Source of the DNA: Candidatus Zixiibacteriota bacterium
GTDB taxonomy: Bacteria > Zixibacteria > MSB-5A5 > JAABVY01 > JAHJOQ01
Reading direction: 5' to 3'
Length of the DNA stretch: 10,365 nucleotides
NCBI GenBank assembly: GCA_024275215.1
Contig: JAJRZO010000323.1
Coordinates: 1 to 10,365 of the forward strand
This document shows, one piece after another, positions 1 to 5,744 of this stretch; the stretch's first letter is position 1, and each line of letters starts with the position of its first letter. A model generated the notes under the pieces. It did not search any database and was not told where the DNA came from. It worked only from the letters and a program-made list of their open reading frames with translations. Made by a program: the position numbers and the translations under genes.

Positions 1-40
1 ATTGAGTATATTGCATTGCAGATAGTTACAACAGAGAATC

Positions 41-61
41 CGCAGGGGCACAGCCCCTGCG
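41..61. repeat. GC-rich perfect hairpin, 9-bp stem
   Basis: The arms CGCAGGGGC (41-49) and GCCCCTGCG (53-61) are perfectly complementary around the 3-nt loop ACA. Neither strand has a T-run after the stem, so an intrinsic terminator is unlikely. Its closeness to the hairpin at 84-103 suggests a cluster of REP-like or small mobile hairpin repeats. Confidence 0.6.
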
Positions 62-83
62 AGCACTTGAACTTATTCAATGG

Positions 84-103
84 ATTCCCGCTTTCGCGGG
101 AAT
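84..103. repeat. ATTCCC-N8-GGGAAT hairpin repeat (dRS3-like form)
   Basis: Bases 84-91 (ATTCCCGC) pair perfectly with 96-103 (GCGGGAAT) around the loop TTTC. The 20-bp unit has exactly the ATTCCC-N8-GGGAAT form of the neisserial dRS3 repeat, and similar GGATTCCCGC...GCGGGAATGACA elements are widespread as intergenic hairpin repeats in bacterial genomes (recalled, not searched). No T-tract follows on either strand. It is a repeat candidate, but copy number cannot be seen from one window. Confidence 0.6.
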
Positions 104-230
104 GACACCACTTCCTTCTGCAAACACTATTACTTACATTTTACATCTTGTGGGACAGCCTCAGGTCTCGCGACGTAAGGATTTTCTTGCCGGGGAATGG
201 AATCTACAATACAAAACCTGCAGTAAACTG

Positions 231-253
231 GCCGAAGAATAAAATGTTTCGGC
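231..253 (-). terminator. Weak hairpin downstream of the cold-shock-like gene
   Basis: GCCGAA (231-236) pairs with TTCGGC (248-253) across an A/T-rich 11-nt loop, about 50 nt beyond the stop codon of the minus-strand gene at 303. No clear U-tract follows on the minus strand, so its role as a terminator is doubtful. Confidence 0.2.
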
Positions 254-302
254 TATTGGCTTCAAGCAAATTGGGAAACTGTTGAACTCTGACGGCTACA
301 GG

Positions 303-548
303 TTAATCGTCTTCGGCAAATCTCATATTGATAGCTTTCAGACCTCTGTAACCTCTCTCGATTTCAAACTCGACAATGGACCCGACCTTGATGTCGCGGA
401 ACCTTATCAGCTTGAGAAAACGCTGATGAAAGAACACTTCAGGACCTTCTTTCATCTGGATGAATCCATAACCGTGATTCCTCTCCAGACGAACCACCAC
501 TCCCCTGTTCACTTGAACCTCTGAATCTCGTCTTGGAAGCCTTTCCAT
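303..548 (-). CDS. Divergent cold-shock-domain protein
   Basis: This 81-residue protein looks like a single cold-shock (OB-fold) domain, a nucleic-acid chaperone fold. The RNP1-like motif HGYGFI is at about residues 25-30 and the RNP2-like motif VFFHQ at 38-42. The later strands (IKVGSIVEFEIERGYRGLKAINMR) match the usual D-x-x-x-G-x-x-V-x-F-x-x...G..A..V pattern. It is divergent: the usual KWFN before RNP1 is replaced by RLERN, so the canonical tryptophan is missing, and there is an extra N-terminal tail of about 15 residues. The ATG at 548 has no Shine-Dalgarno sequence; a GTG at codon 13, preceded by AGAGG, is an alternative start. The stop is TAA. It lies downstream of the hut/outer-membrane operon but probably has its own promoter at 557-585. 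The domain call is fairly secure; the physiological role is unknown. Confidence 0.85.
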   Translation of the reverse strand: MERLPRRDSEVQVNRGVVVRLERNHGYGFIQMKEGPEVFFHQRFLKLIRFRDIKVGSIVEFEIERGYRGLKAINMRFAEDD

Positions 549-556
549 AATTCGCT

Positions 557-585
557 ATATTAGTACAACCTTCGGCATCTATCAA
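557..585 (-). promoter_or_regulatory. Sigma-70-like promoter for the cold-shock-like gene
   Basis: On the minus strand, TTGATA (580-585) and TAATAT (557-562) are separated by exactly 17 bp. Only 8 nt lie between the -10 element and the ATG at 548, so transcription would begin at or within a base or two of the start codon, consistent with the absence of a Shine-Dalgarno sequence. This is a sequence match only. Confidence 0.5.
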
Positions 586-607
586 GCAAAAACTGCGTCA
601 GGTGAAT

Positions 608-1051
608 TCAAAACAACCTGAAAGCGAAAATCTTCCACCTGTCATCAATCCGATGAACACCCATCTTGTTGAAATACTGTTTCACAGGCCTTGCTTCACG
701 GTCAATAAACGAAACTTCAACAGTTGCCGTGTCACCGGAGACTTGAACCGCTCCAACAATGATCTGATTCCTCAACCAGCGTTCGCGCACTTTTCCGCCT
801 TTGAGAAGAAGTGCGGCAAACTCCCGCCTGTTTTCCAATTCTGATAATGTGCTGTCATAAGTGTAGATTGAATTTTCGCCGAGCAATTCATCGAAATCCA
901 GCAGTTGATCCAAATATCCGATACTGGTCGTATCCTCGCGGAGAGACCCCAGAAAATCCATGACTGTCTGGCGTGGTTCCGGTGTGCCGGAACAGGATAG
1001 CAGGAATGCCAGAGCAACAAGAAAAACAACGGTTGCAACTCTCGAATTCAT
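608..1051 (-). CDS. Small lipoprotein with NTF2-like (DUF4878-type) domain
   Basis: The start chosen is the ATG at 1051, which begins a textbook lipoprotein signal (MNSRVATVVFLVALAFLLSC) with lipobox LLSC at residues 17-20. A longer frame reaches 1129, but it would overlap the upstream gene by about 70 bp and put a polar tail ahead of the signal. The 147-residue protein then has a helical part (about 25-95) and a beta-rich end (VSGDTATVEVSFIDREARP..., then DDRWKIFAFRLF). That order resembles small NTF2-like/DUF4878 lipoproteins, whose last strands have the form 'G..A.V.....W....'. It begins 7 nt after the TAG of the PorV-like gene, so it is the last cistron of that operon. It is predicted to be anchored to a membrane on the periplasmic side. 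The lipoprotein call is strong; the domain call is moderate and function is unknown. Confidence 0.8.
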   Translation of the reverse strand: MNSRVATVVFLVALAFLLSCSGTPEPRQTVMDFLGSLREDTTSIGYLDQLLDFDELLGENSIYTYDSTLSELENRREFAALLLKGGKVRERWLRNQIIVGAVQVSGDTATVEVSFIDREARPVKQYFNKMGVHRIDDRWKIFAFRLF

Positions 1052-1058
1052 CCTGTGA

Positions 1059-2072
1059 CTACCACTGTTTTGAGATGGATATCCTGTGATTGTCGCCGAG
1101 ATCGGCGTATGGTACGAAAGCATATCCAAAATTAAAATTGTCGAGCATTATCCCCAGACCGAATGAAACTCCCGCAAAGTTGTCTTTGTCAGAGCCTGTT
1201 TTGTAGTCCTGCCCCAGTGTAGAGTAACCGCCGCGAAGCTCAATCGGATTGAGTCCTGTGAAATTCAGGCCTGCGGCGAAATACGGATCATGATCGACCG
1301 GCTTGATCACATCGCCTGAGATCACAAATGGTGATGCTTTCAACTGGTGACCGATGCCGGCTCTCAGCACCAGCGGCAGGGAGTCTTTGTGTCCTGATGA
1401 CATCGCTTTCAACTGGAAGCCTAAATTGCTGACCGATGCGCCAATGCGTGTCCTGTTACTTTTGAATCCATAGACAATACCGGCATCGACAGCAAGCGCA
1501 TCGGAATCATACTCGTCGAGGCTTTCATATATGAACTTGGCGGTAAGTCCTGCGCTGAATCCTGCCCAGTTGTTATGAGGATTGCCATTGTCGTAGTATG
1601 ATTCGACTTCTCCAATAGCGTCATCATCGCTCAATGGCCAATGCCATGCCACCGTAGTCGAAATCGCCATATCACCGCCACCAAATTCACCGTCCTGCTT
1701 TCCCTCGAGATCAGTTCTGGGAGTTGAGCCATAGTTAAGATAGTTTACCGCCAGACCCAGCTTGCCTCGTTCGCCCCACGAGGTCACATACGTGAGAAAG
1801 CCACCCTGAATGCCTGCGATATAGTTGCTGTAGCTGGCCATTACAGCAGAACCCTGGATCTGCGTGATACCTGCCGGATTGTAGTACATAGCGGTAAGAT
1901 CATCTGCCAGTCCAGCTGAGGCCCCTCCCATTGCCGGGACTTTCGCGCCGACAGGGATTTTCAGAAACGAATAGCCGTATGTGCCGGCTTTCGAGTTGAT
2001 GGCATAAGCCTGCGAGTAAATCAATATCGACAGGCAGAACATAATTCCTAATGTCAAACGTTTCACAGTCAT
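1059..2072 (-). CDS. PorV/PorQ-family outer-membrane beta-barrel protein
   Basis: This 337-residue protein has a signal peptide (MTVKRLTLGIMFCLSILIYSQAYA, cut after about residue 24). It then shows the hallmark start of PorV/PorQ (UPF0164-like) proteins: a 'SFLKIPVGAKVPAMGGASAGL' segment followed by ADDLTAMYYNPAG. Alternating beta-strands continue to the C-terminus, which ends in an aromatic residue (ISISKQW), as in FadL-like outer-membrane barrels. PorV-type proteins are known in Bacteroidetes as type IX secretion components that shuttle cargo, but many FCB bacteria carry homologues of unknown role. The start is supported by AGGA six bases upstream of the ATG. It sits 42 bp after lptE and 7 bp before a lipoprotein gene. 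A specific T9SS role cannot be claimed, because no other Por/Gld gene is in the window and the secreted proteins here lack a recognisable T9SS sorting domain. Confidence 0.85.
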   Translation of the reverse strand: MTVKRLTLGIMFCLSILIYSQAYAINSKAGTYGYSFLKIPVGAKVPAMGGASAGLADDLTAMYYNPAGITQIQGSAVMASYSNYIAGIQGGFLTYVTSWGERGKLGLAVNYLNYGSTPRTDLEGKQDGEFGGGDMAISTTVAWHWPLSDDDAIGEVESYYDNGNPHNNWAGFSAGLTAKFIYESLDEYDSDALAVDAGIVYGFKSNRTRIGASVSNLGFQLKAMSSGHKDSLPLVLRAGIGHQLKASPFVISGDVIKPVDHDPYFAAGLNFTGLNPIELRGGYSTLGQDYKTGSDKDNFAGVSFGLGIMLDNFNFGYAFVPYADLGDNHRISISKQW

Positions 2073-2103
2073 ATCAATTCCTATCGTTGCGGGACTGATA
2101 ATA

Positions 2104-2117
2104 TGATATTCATATCA
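2104..2117. repeat. 14-bp hyphenated palindrome at the lptE stop codon
   Basis: TGATAT (2104-2109), TC, ATATCA (2112-2117) forms a perfect 6-2-6 palindrome in the 42-bp gap between lptE and the porV-like gene, and it includes the TGA of lptE. It could be a small mRNA hairpin or a protein-binding site. It may also be chance in an A/T-rich stretch. Confidence 0.3.
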
Positions 2118-2657
2118 CCAGTCTCGAACAGTTTTATTGACTATATCCTCGGCGATCTTTTCAATCGCACGAGCTTGTCCGGTTTCTTCCTCCTCGTCTG
2201 CCTTGTATATCCCGTACGCCGACAAAGCAGGCTCTTCCCAGATAGTGCCGCCGTCTTTCTTTGTCAGTCTGGCACTGACTGTTATATTCACTTTGTATTC
2301 CTGCACCTGATCGTTCTCGTCGTAAGTATAAGCGACACGTTCATAGCGAGTGACTTTTCCCTCCAGTATCGCATCCGCTTTTGATCTTCCGACGACCTTA
2401 AGAGTATTATCGGCTACAAATCCATCGATGACACCGGCAGACAAATCTTCCGCGATAGCATACTCCACTGTTTCATTTTCGAAAATCGGCACGGCAATCG
2501 TCTTAATACTCGAACCGACCGATCCGGAAAACGAATAGACGCCACATCCTGAATGGATTAAAGCGCAGGTCAGCAGAATCCCTGCTATTGAAGCCTTTAC
2601 AAGCACCATTTTCTTAAACACTCGATGCTTCAGGATGTTGCATGTAATTTTCTTCAT
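2115..2657 (-). CDS. lptE: LptE-family LPS-assembly lipoprotein
   Basis: This is a 180-residue lipoprotein with a signal segment ending in the lipobox IHSGC (Cys38). The mature part begins GVYSFSGSVGSSIKTIAVPIFENETVEYAI, the pattern of LptE-like lipoproteins ('Y.f.g..p..iktiaVp.FeN.T.e....'). It continues with GVIDGFVADNTLKVV, DAILEGKVTRYE and AYTYDENDQVQEYKVNITVSARL, typical of the family. LptE plugs the LptD barrel and helps deliver lipopolysaccharide to the outer leaflet; lptD is not in this window. The ATG at 2657 overlaps the hutI stop as ATGA, suggesting translational coupling. It has no Shine-Dalgarno sequence of its own. The next in-frame ATG at 2609 would give a more compact signal peptide with Cys at residue 22, so the exact start is open. 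Family assignment is good; the symbol is by family. Confidence 0.8.
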   Translation of the reverse strand: MKKITCNILKHRVFKKMVLVKASIAGILLTCALIHSGCGVYSFSGSVGSSIKTIAVPIFENETVEYAIAEDLSAGVIDGFVADNTLKVVGRSKADAILEGKVTRYERVAYTYDENDQVQEYKVNITVSARLTKKDGGTIWEEPALSAYGIYKADEEEETGQARAIEKIAEDIVNKTVRDW

Positions 2658-3913
2658 CGCGACATTGCCCGGCCACGCTTGATAACCATATCCACGAGAT
2701 TGAACCCGTAGAAATATGGCAATTGCTTATAATTGTCAATATCCCAGACAACCATGTCGGCCTGTTTGCCGACCTCGATCGACCCGATACGATCTGCAAT
2801 AAGCAGCGCATGAGCTGAATTGATCGTAACTGAATTGATTATTTCTGCGGCTGTCATTTTGAGTCTGACTGCCGCGAGGTTCATAATCATTTGGAGTGAC
2901 ACCGTCGCTGAACTGCCGGGATTGAAATCTGTGGCGAGCGCGAGAGGCACACCCGCTTCGATCATCTTCCGCACAGGGGGTATAGTCTTCATGTCGAGAA
3001 AATGAATCGTGCCGGGAAGAAGCACGCCGATTGTCCCAGCCTCAGCCATCGCCGATATACCCGCATCCGAGATCACATCGAGGTGATCCGCCGAAACCGC
3101 TCCGAGTTTTGCTGCCAGTTCCGCGCCGCCAATTCCGACAATCTCGTCCGCATGGAATTTGAGCGCGAACCCATGCTCCTTCGCTGCAGTCATAATCTTT
3201 TCTGAATCCTCGATCTCGAAGACATTTTTTTCACAGAATATATCGCAAAACACAGCAAGCTCATTCCCGGCAATCTCAGGAATCATTTCATCGATCAACA
3301 GCTTGATATACCCATCTCTATTGTCGCGGAACTCATCAGGTATTTCATGCGCACCTAAGAAAGTCGGAATAATATCAATCAAATGATTCTGGTCGAGATC
3401 ACCGATGACTTCGAGTTGTTTGATCTCTGAATCAGTTGACAGGCCATAGCCTGATTTGGCTTCAATAGTGGTCGTACCACATTCAAGCATGTAATCAAGA
3501 TACCTGATAGCATTGTTGTACAAATCTTCATGCGATGCTTCGCGGAGTTTTCTCACGGAGTTGCGGATACCGCCGCCCGCTTCTGCAATTTCCATATAGA
3601 ATTTGCCCTGATTGCGCATTTCAAATTCATCTTCGCGGGTGGCGGCGAAAACAGGATGAGTGTGCGGATCGATAAGCCCCGGCGTTACGACCATCCCTCC
3701 GACATCGATGACAGCATCAGGGTTTGTCAATTCGATACTGCTTTCAATCTCGGCAGCTTTCCCGACTGCGACGATTGATTCACCGGTTATCGCTACCGCG
3801 CCATTCTCGATCACTTCGAGCTTTCCGAGTTCGGAGCCTGCCAGTGGTTTCCGGCTTTTCGGTCTGCAGGTCACGAGTTGACCGATATTTGTGATTACTG
3901 AGTCAGCTTGCAC
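2654..3913 (-). CDS. hutI: Imidazolonepropionase
   Basis: This 419-residue amidohydrolase hydrolyses 4-imidazolone-5-propanoate to N-formimino-L-glutamate, the third step of histidine degradation. Family signatures are all present. The metal-binding DPHTHP motif is at 82-87 (His84, His86), followed by VFAATREDEFEMR and the EAGGGI loop. GAHE has His189, FHADE has His254, SADHLD has His277, and ATDFNPGS has Asp329. The length matches the usual 400-420 residues. The start is GTG at 3913, four bases after the hutU TAG, with only weak upstream purine character; coupling to hutU is likely. Its TGA overlaps the lptE start. No truncation or missing catalytic residue was seen. It presumably acts in the cytoplasm directly after HutU. 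Confidence 0.97.
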   Translation of the reverse strand: MQADSVITNIGQLVTCRPKSRKPLAGSELGKLEVIENGAVAITGESIVAVGKAAEIESSIELTNPDAVIDVGGMVVTPGLIDPHTHPVFAATREDEFEMRNQGKFYMEIAEAGGGIRNSVRKLREASHEDLYNNAIRYLDYMLECGTTTIEAKSGYGLSTDSEIKQLEVIGDLDQNHLIDIIPTFLGAHEIPDEFRDNRDGYIKLLIDEMIPEIAGNELAVFCDIFCEKNVFEIEDSEKIMTAAKEHGFALKFHADEIVGIGGAELAAKLGAVSADHLDVISDAGISAMAEAGTIGVLLPGTIHFLDMKTIPPVRKMIEAGVPLALATDFNPGSSATVSLQMIMNLAAVRLKMTAAEIINSVTINSAHALLIADRIGSIEVGKQADMVVWDIDNYKQLPYFYGFNLVDMVIKRGRAMSR

Positions 3914-3917
3914 AATA

Positions 3918-5498
3918 CTATTCCATCATTGGGATATTAACGCCTTTTTCTTTGGCGAAACGTATGGCTTCATCGTATCCGGCGTCAGCATGCCGCATAA
4001 TGCCGGTTCCCGGATCGGTCGTAAGGACTCGTTCAAGACGTTCATCCATTTCTTTGGTGCCATCACACACAACCACCATACCGGCATGAATCGCCATCCC
4101 GATACCGACTCCTCCGCCGTGGTGGATCGACACCCATGATGCTCCCGCGCTGATATTCAGCATTGCGTTGAGAAGCGGCCAGTCGGCGATAGCGTCGGAG
4201 CCGTCTTTCATCGCTTCGGTTTCGCGATTAGGTGATGCCACCGATCCGCAGTCGAGATGATCGCGACCAATCACAATAGGCGCTTTGATCTTTCCTTTGC
4301 GAACAAGATCATTGATGATCAGCCCGAATTTCGCACGTTCGCCGTATCCGAGCCAGCAGATGCGCGCAGGTAATCCCTGAAATTGTACCTGTTCATGCGC
4401 CATTTTGATCCAGTTGCAAAGTGGTTTGTTATATGAGAACTCTTTCAGAATGACCTCATCAGTAACATATATATCTTCCGGGTCGCCTGAGAGCGCCGCC
4501 CAGCGAAACGGACCTTTGCCTTCGCAGAACAGCGGCCTGATATATGCGGGCACAAAACCGGGAAAATCAAACGCATTTTCGAGACCGGCTTTCTGCGCCT
4601 GGCCGCGAAGATTGTTACCGTAGTCGAACACAACTGATCCGGCTTTCTGCAAGTCGAGCATCGCCTGAGTATGAATCACCATCGAGTCGTAGGCGCGTTT
4701 GATATATTCATCTGGGTTAGCCTTACGAAGTTCGAGTGCTTCGTTGAGTGTCATACCATGCGGGACATAGCCGTTGAGTTCATCGTGCGCCGAGGTCTGA
4801 TCTGTGACAATGTCAGGTGTGACTCCCATCTTGACCAGCTTCGGAAGAACATCGGCGCAGTTGCCGACCAGTCCGACCGAGAGCGGTTTCTTATTCGAAG
4901 TCGCGTCATCGATCCATGCGAGAGCCTCGTCGAGATCTCTTGTCTTGCGGTCGCAATACCCTGTTTTGAGTCTTTTATCGATACGCGCTTCATCGACTTC
5001 GACACAAAGCATCGCCGCGCCCGCCATAGTAGCAGAGAGCGGCTGAGCGCCACCCATACCACCCATGCCGCCGGTCAGGATGAATCTTCCTGCGAGATCG
5101 CCTCCGAAATGCTTGACGCCACATGCGACAAATGTTTCGTATGTCCCCTGAAGAATCCCCTGAGTACCGATATATATCCATGATCCTGCGGTCATCTGGC
5201 CGAACATTATCAAACCGAGCTTGTCGAGTTCGCGGAATTTCTCCCATGTCGCCCAGTGCGGAACAAGATGCGAATTTGCTATCAGCACACGGGGGCAGTG
5301 CTCGAATGTCCTGAATATTCCAACCGGTTTGCCCGATTGAATTAGCAGAGTTTCATCCGGCGCGAGGTCTTTGAGTGATTTGACAATGGCGTGATAGCAA
5401 TCCCAGTTGCGCGCAGCTTTGCCGGAACCACCGTAGATTATCAACTCTTCCGGTTTCTCAGCGACCTCCGGATCGAGATTATTCTTGAGCATGCGCAT
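3918..5498 (-). CDS. hutU: Urocanate hydratase, main open frame
   Basis: Urocanase converts urocanate to 4-imidazolone-5-propanoate using tightly bound NAD+. From the ATG at 5498 the frame encodes 526 residues: the N-terminal GGSGKAARNW (23-32), the NAD-binding glycine-rich GGMGGMGGAQP (143-153), TDQTSAHDELNGY (about 232-244), ARICW with Cys381, GRDHLDCGSVASPNRETEAM (411-430) and HHGGGVGIG (459-467). Adding the 31 in-frame residues encoded upstream would make 557 residues, the usual family length, and would put that cysteine at 412, close to the catalytic-region Cys410 of the Pseudomonas enzyme (recalled). The start at 5498 is therefore probably not the ancestral one. The true start appears to be ATG 5591, which is separated from this frame by a TAA at its fourth codon (see next entry). 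It is the first gene of the hutU-hutI-lptE run. Family identity is certain; whether a functional protein is made is not. Confidence 0.95.
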   Translation of the reverse strand: MRMLKNNLDPEVAEKPEELIIYGGSGKAARNWDCYHAIVKSLKDLAPDETLLIQSGKPVGIFRTFEHCPRVLIANSHLVPHWATWEKFRELDKLGLIMFGQMTAGSWIYIGTQGILQGTYETFVACGVKHFGGDLAGRFILTGGMGGMGGAQPLSATMAGAAMLCVEVDEARIDKRLKTGYCDRKTRDLDEALAWIDDATSNKKPLSVGLVGNCADVLPKLVKMGVTPDIVTDQTSAHDELNGYVPHGMTLNEALELRKANPDEYIKRAYDSMVIHTQAMLDLQKAGSVVFDYGNNLRGQAQKAGLENAFDFPGFVPAYIRPLFCEGKGPFRWAALSGDPEDIYVTDEVILKEFSYNKPLCNWIKMAHEQVQFQGLPARICWLGYGERAKFGLIINDLVRKGKIKAPIVIGRDHLDCGSVASPNRETEAMKDGSDAIADWPLLNAMLNISAGASWVSIHHGGGVGIGMAIHAGMVVVCDGTKEMDERLERVLTTDPGTGIMRHADAGYDEAIRFAKEKGVNIPMME

Positions 5499-5591
5499 TG
5501 CTGCTTCGGCATGCCATGTCCTGCATGTTTTCTCTGTCCCGCGATCCGCCCGGACGGGAACATATGCCGTTTTATTGGATTAATCTGTCAT
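5499..5591 (-). other. hutU: 5' end of hutU interrupted by TAA at codon 4
   Basis: Reading the minus strand from ATG 5591 gives M-T-D-stop, then in the same frame SNKTAYVPVRADRG and TEKTCRTWHAEAAM joining the frame at 5498. The RGTEKTCRTW...EAA.RML segment is the conserved start of urocanases (compare 'RGTE..C..W..EAALRML.NNLDPEVAE'), so this DNA was selected as coding sequence. The TAA is at 5580-5582. Between it and 5498 no codon is ATG, GTG, TTG, CTG or ATT. A single base change to a TA-pyrimidine codon would restore a 557-residue enzyme. It is a real recent nonsense mutation, a sequencing or assembly error, or a case of unusual initiation or readthrough. TAA ends other genes here (303, 7104 and 9714), so general recoding is unlikely. 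Confidence 0.85.
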
Positions 5592-5597
5592 GTCAGT

Positions 5598-5604
5598 CTC
5601 CTGC
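5598..5604 (-). promoter_or_regulatory. Strong ribosome binding site for ATG 5591 of hutU
   Basis: The minus strand reads GCAGGAG, then ACTGAC, then ATG, an ideal Shine-Dalgarno with 6-nt spacing after GGAG. The internal ATG at 5498 is preceded by GAAGCAGCA and has no such site. This shows that 5591 is, or recently was, the real hutU start. Confidence 0.8.
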
Positions 5605-5630
5605 AATAATAGTCAAAATCTCTCAGCCGC

Positions 5631-5661
5631 ATAAGAAACAGGGGGAGAGCAGATTAGTCAA
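5631..5661 (-). promoter_or_regulatory. Possible hut operon promoter
   Basis: On the minus strand TTGACT (5656-5661) is followed after 19 bp by TCTTAT (5631-5636), about 40 nt upstream of ATG 5591. The -35 is good; the -10 and spacing are poor. It is offered only as the best candidate in the 153-bp divergent gap. Confidence 0.25.
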
Positions 5662-5706
5662 GCCTGATTACTGGCGATTGGACTTTAACTGCATTTCGGA
5701 ATCAAG

Positions 5707-5735
5707 TTGACAGCGGTCGTTACATATGATATTGT
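5707..5735 (+). promoter_or_regulatory. Promoter immediately upstream of the UPF0210 gene
   Basis: A perfect TTGACA (5707-5712) and TATTGT (5730-5735) are 17 bp apart, and the -10 is preceded by TGA, giving an extended -10 (TGn). Nine bases separate the -10 from the ATG at 5745, so the transcript would start only one to three bases before the start codon. No Shine-Dalgarno is present, which agrees with a leaderless mRNA. Confidence 0.5.
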
Positions 5736-5744
5736 GCCATCACT

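Larger units (their letters stand above)
1..302. other. Intergenic region with two GC-rich hairpins
   Basis: No convincing gene lies between the window edge and the stop codon of the cold-shock-like gene at 303. The stretch holds two strong inverted repeats (41-61 and 84-103, listed separately) and a weaker one at 231-253. Frame 1 is open from the edge to a TGA at 103-105, but both strong hairpins fall inside it and the translation resembles nothing I recognise, so I do not call it a gene end. Nothing else was seen in 104-230. Confidence 0.6.

Noticed and set aside
41..103. CRISPR array or intrinsic terminators
   Set aside because: The two hairpins differ in sequence, there is no regular repeat-spacer pattern, and no T-tract follows either stem.
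1..105. C-terminal end of a gene entering from the left (frame 1 open to TGA 103-105)
   Set aside because: Only 34 codons, interrupted by two strong hairpins and without recognisable protein character.
1052..1129. Longer N-terminus for the small lipoprotein
   Set aside because: It would overlap the PorV-like gene and bury the lipoprotein signal peptide; ATG 1051 puts Cys at residue 20 in a standard lipobox.
4671..5183. 170-codon plus-strand frame inside hutU
   Set aside because: Entirely antisense to conserved urocanase coding sequence, no recognisable domain and no RBS.
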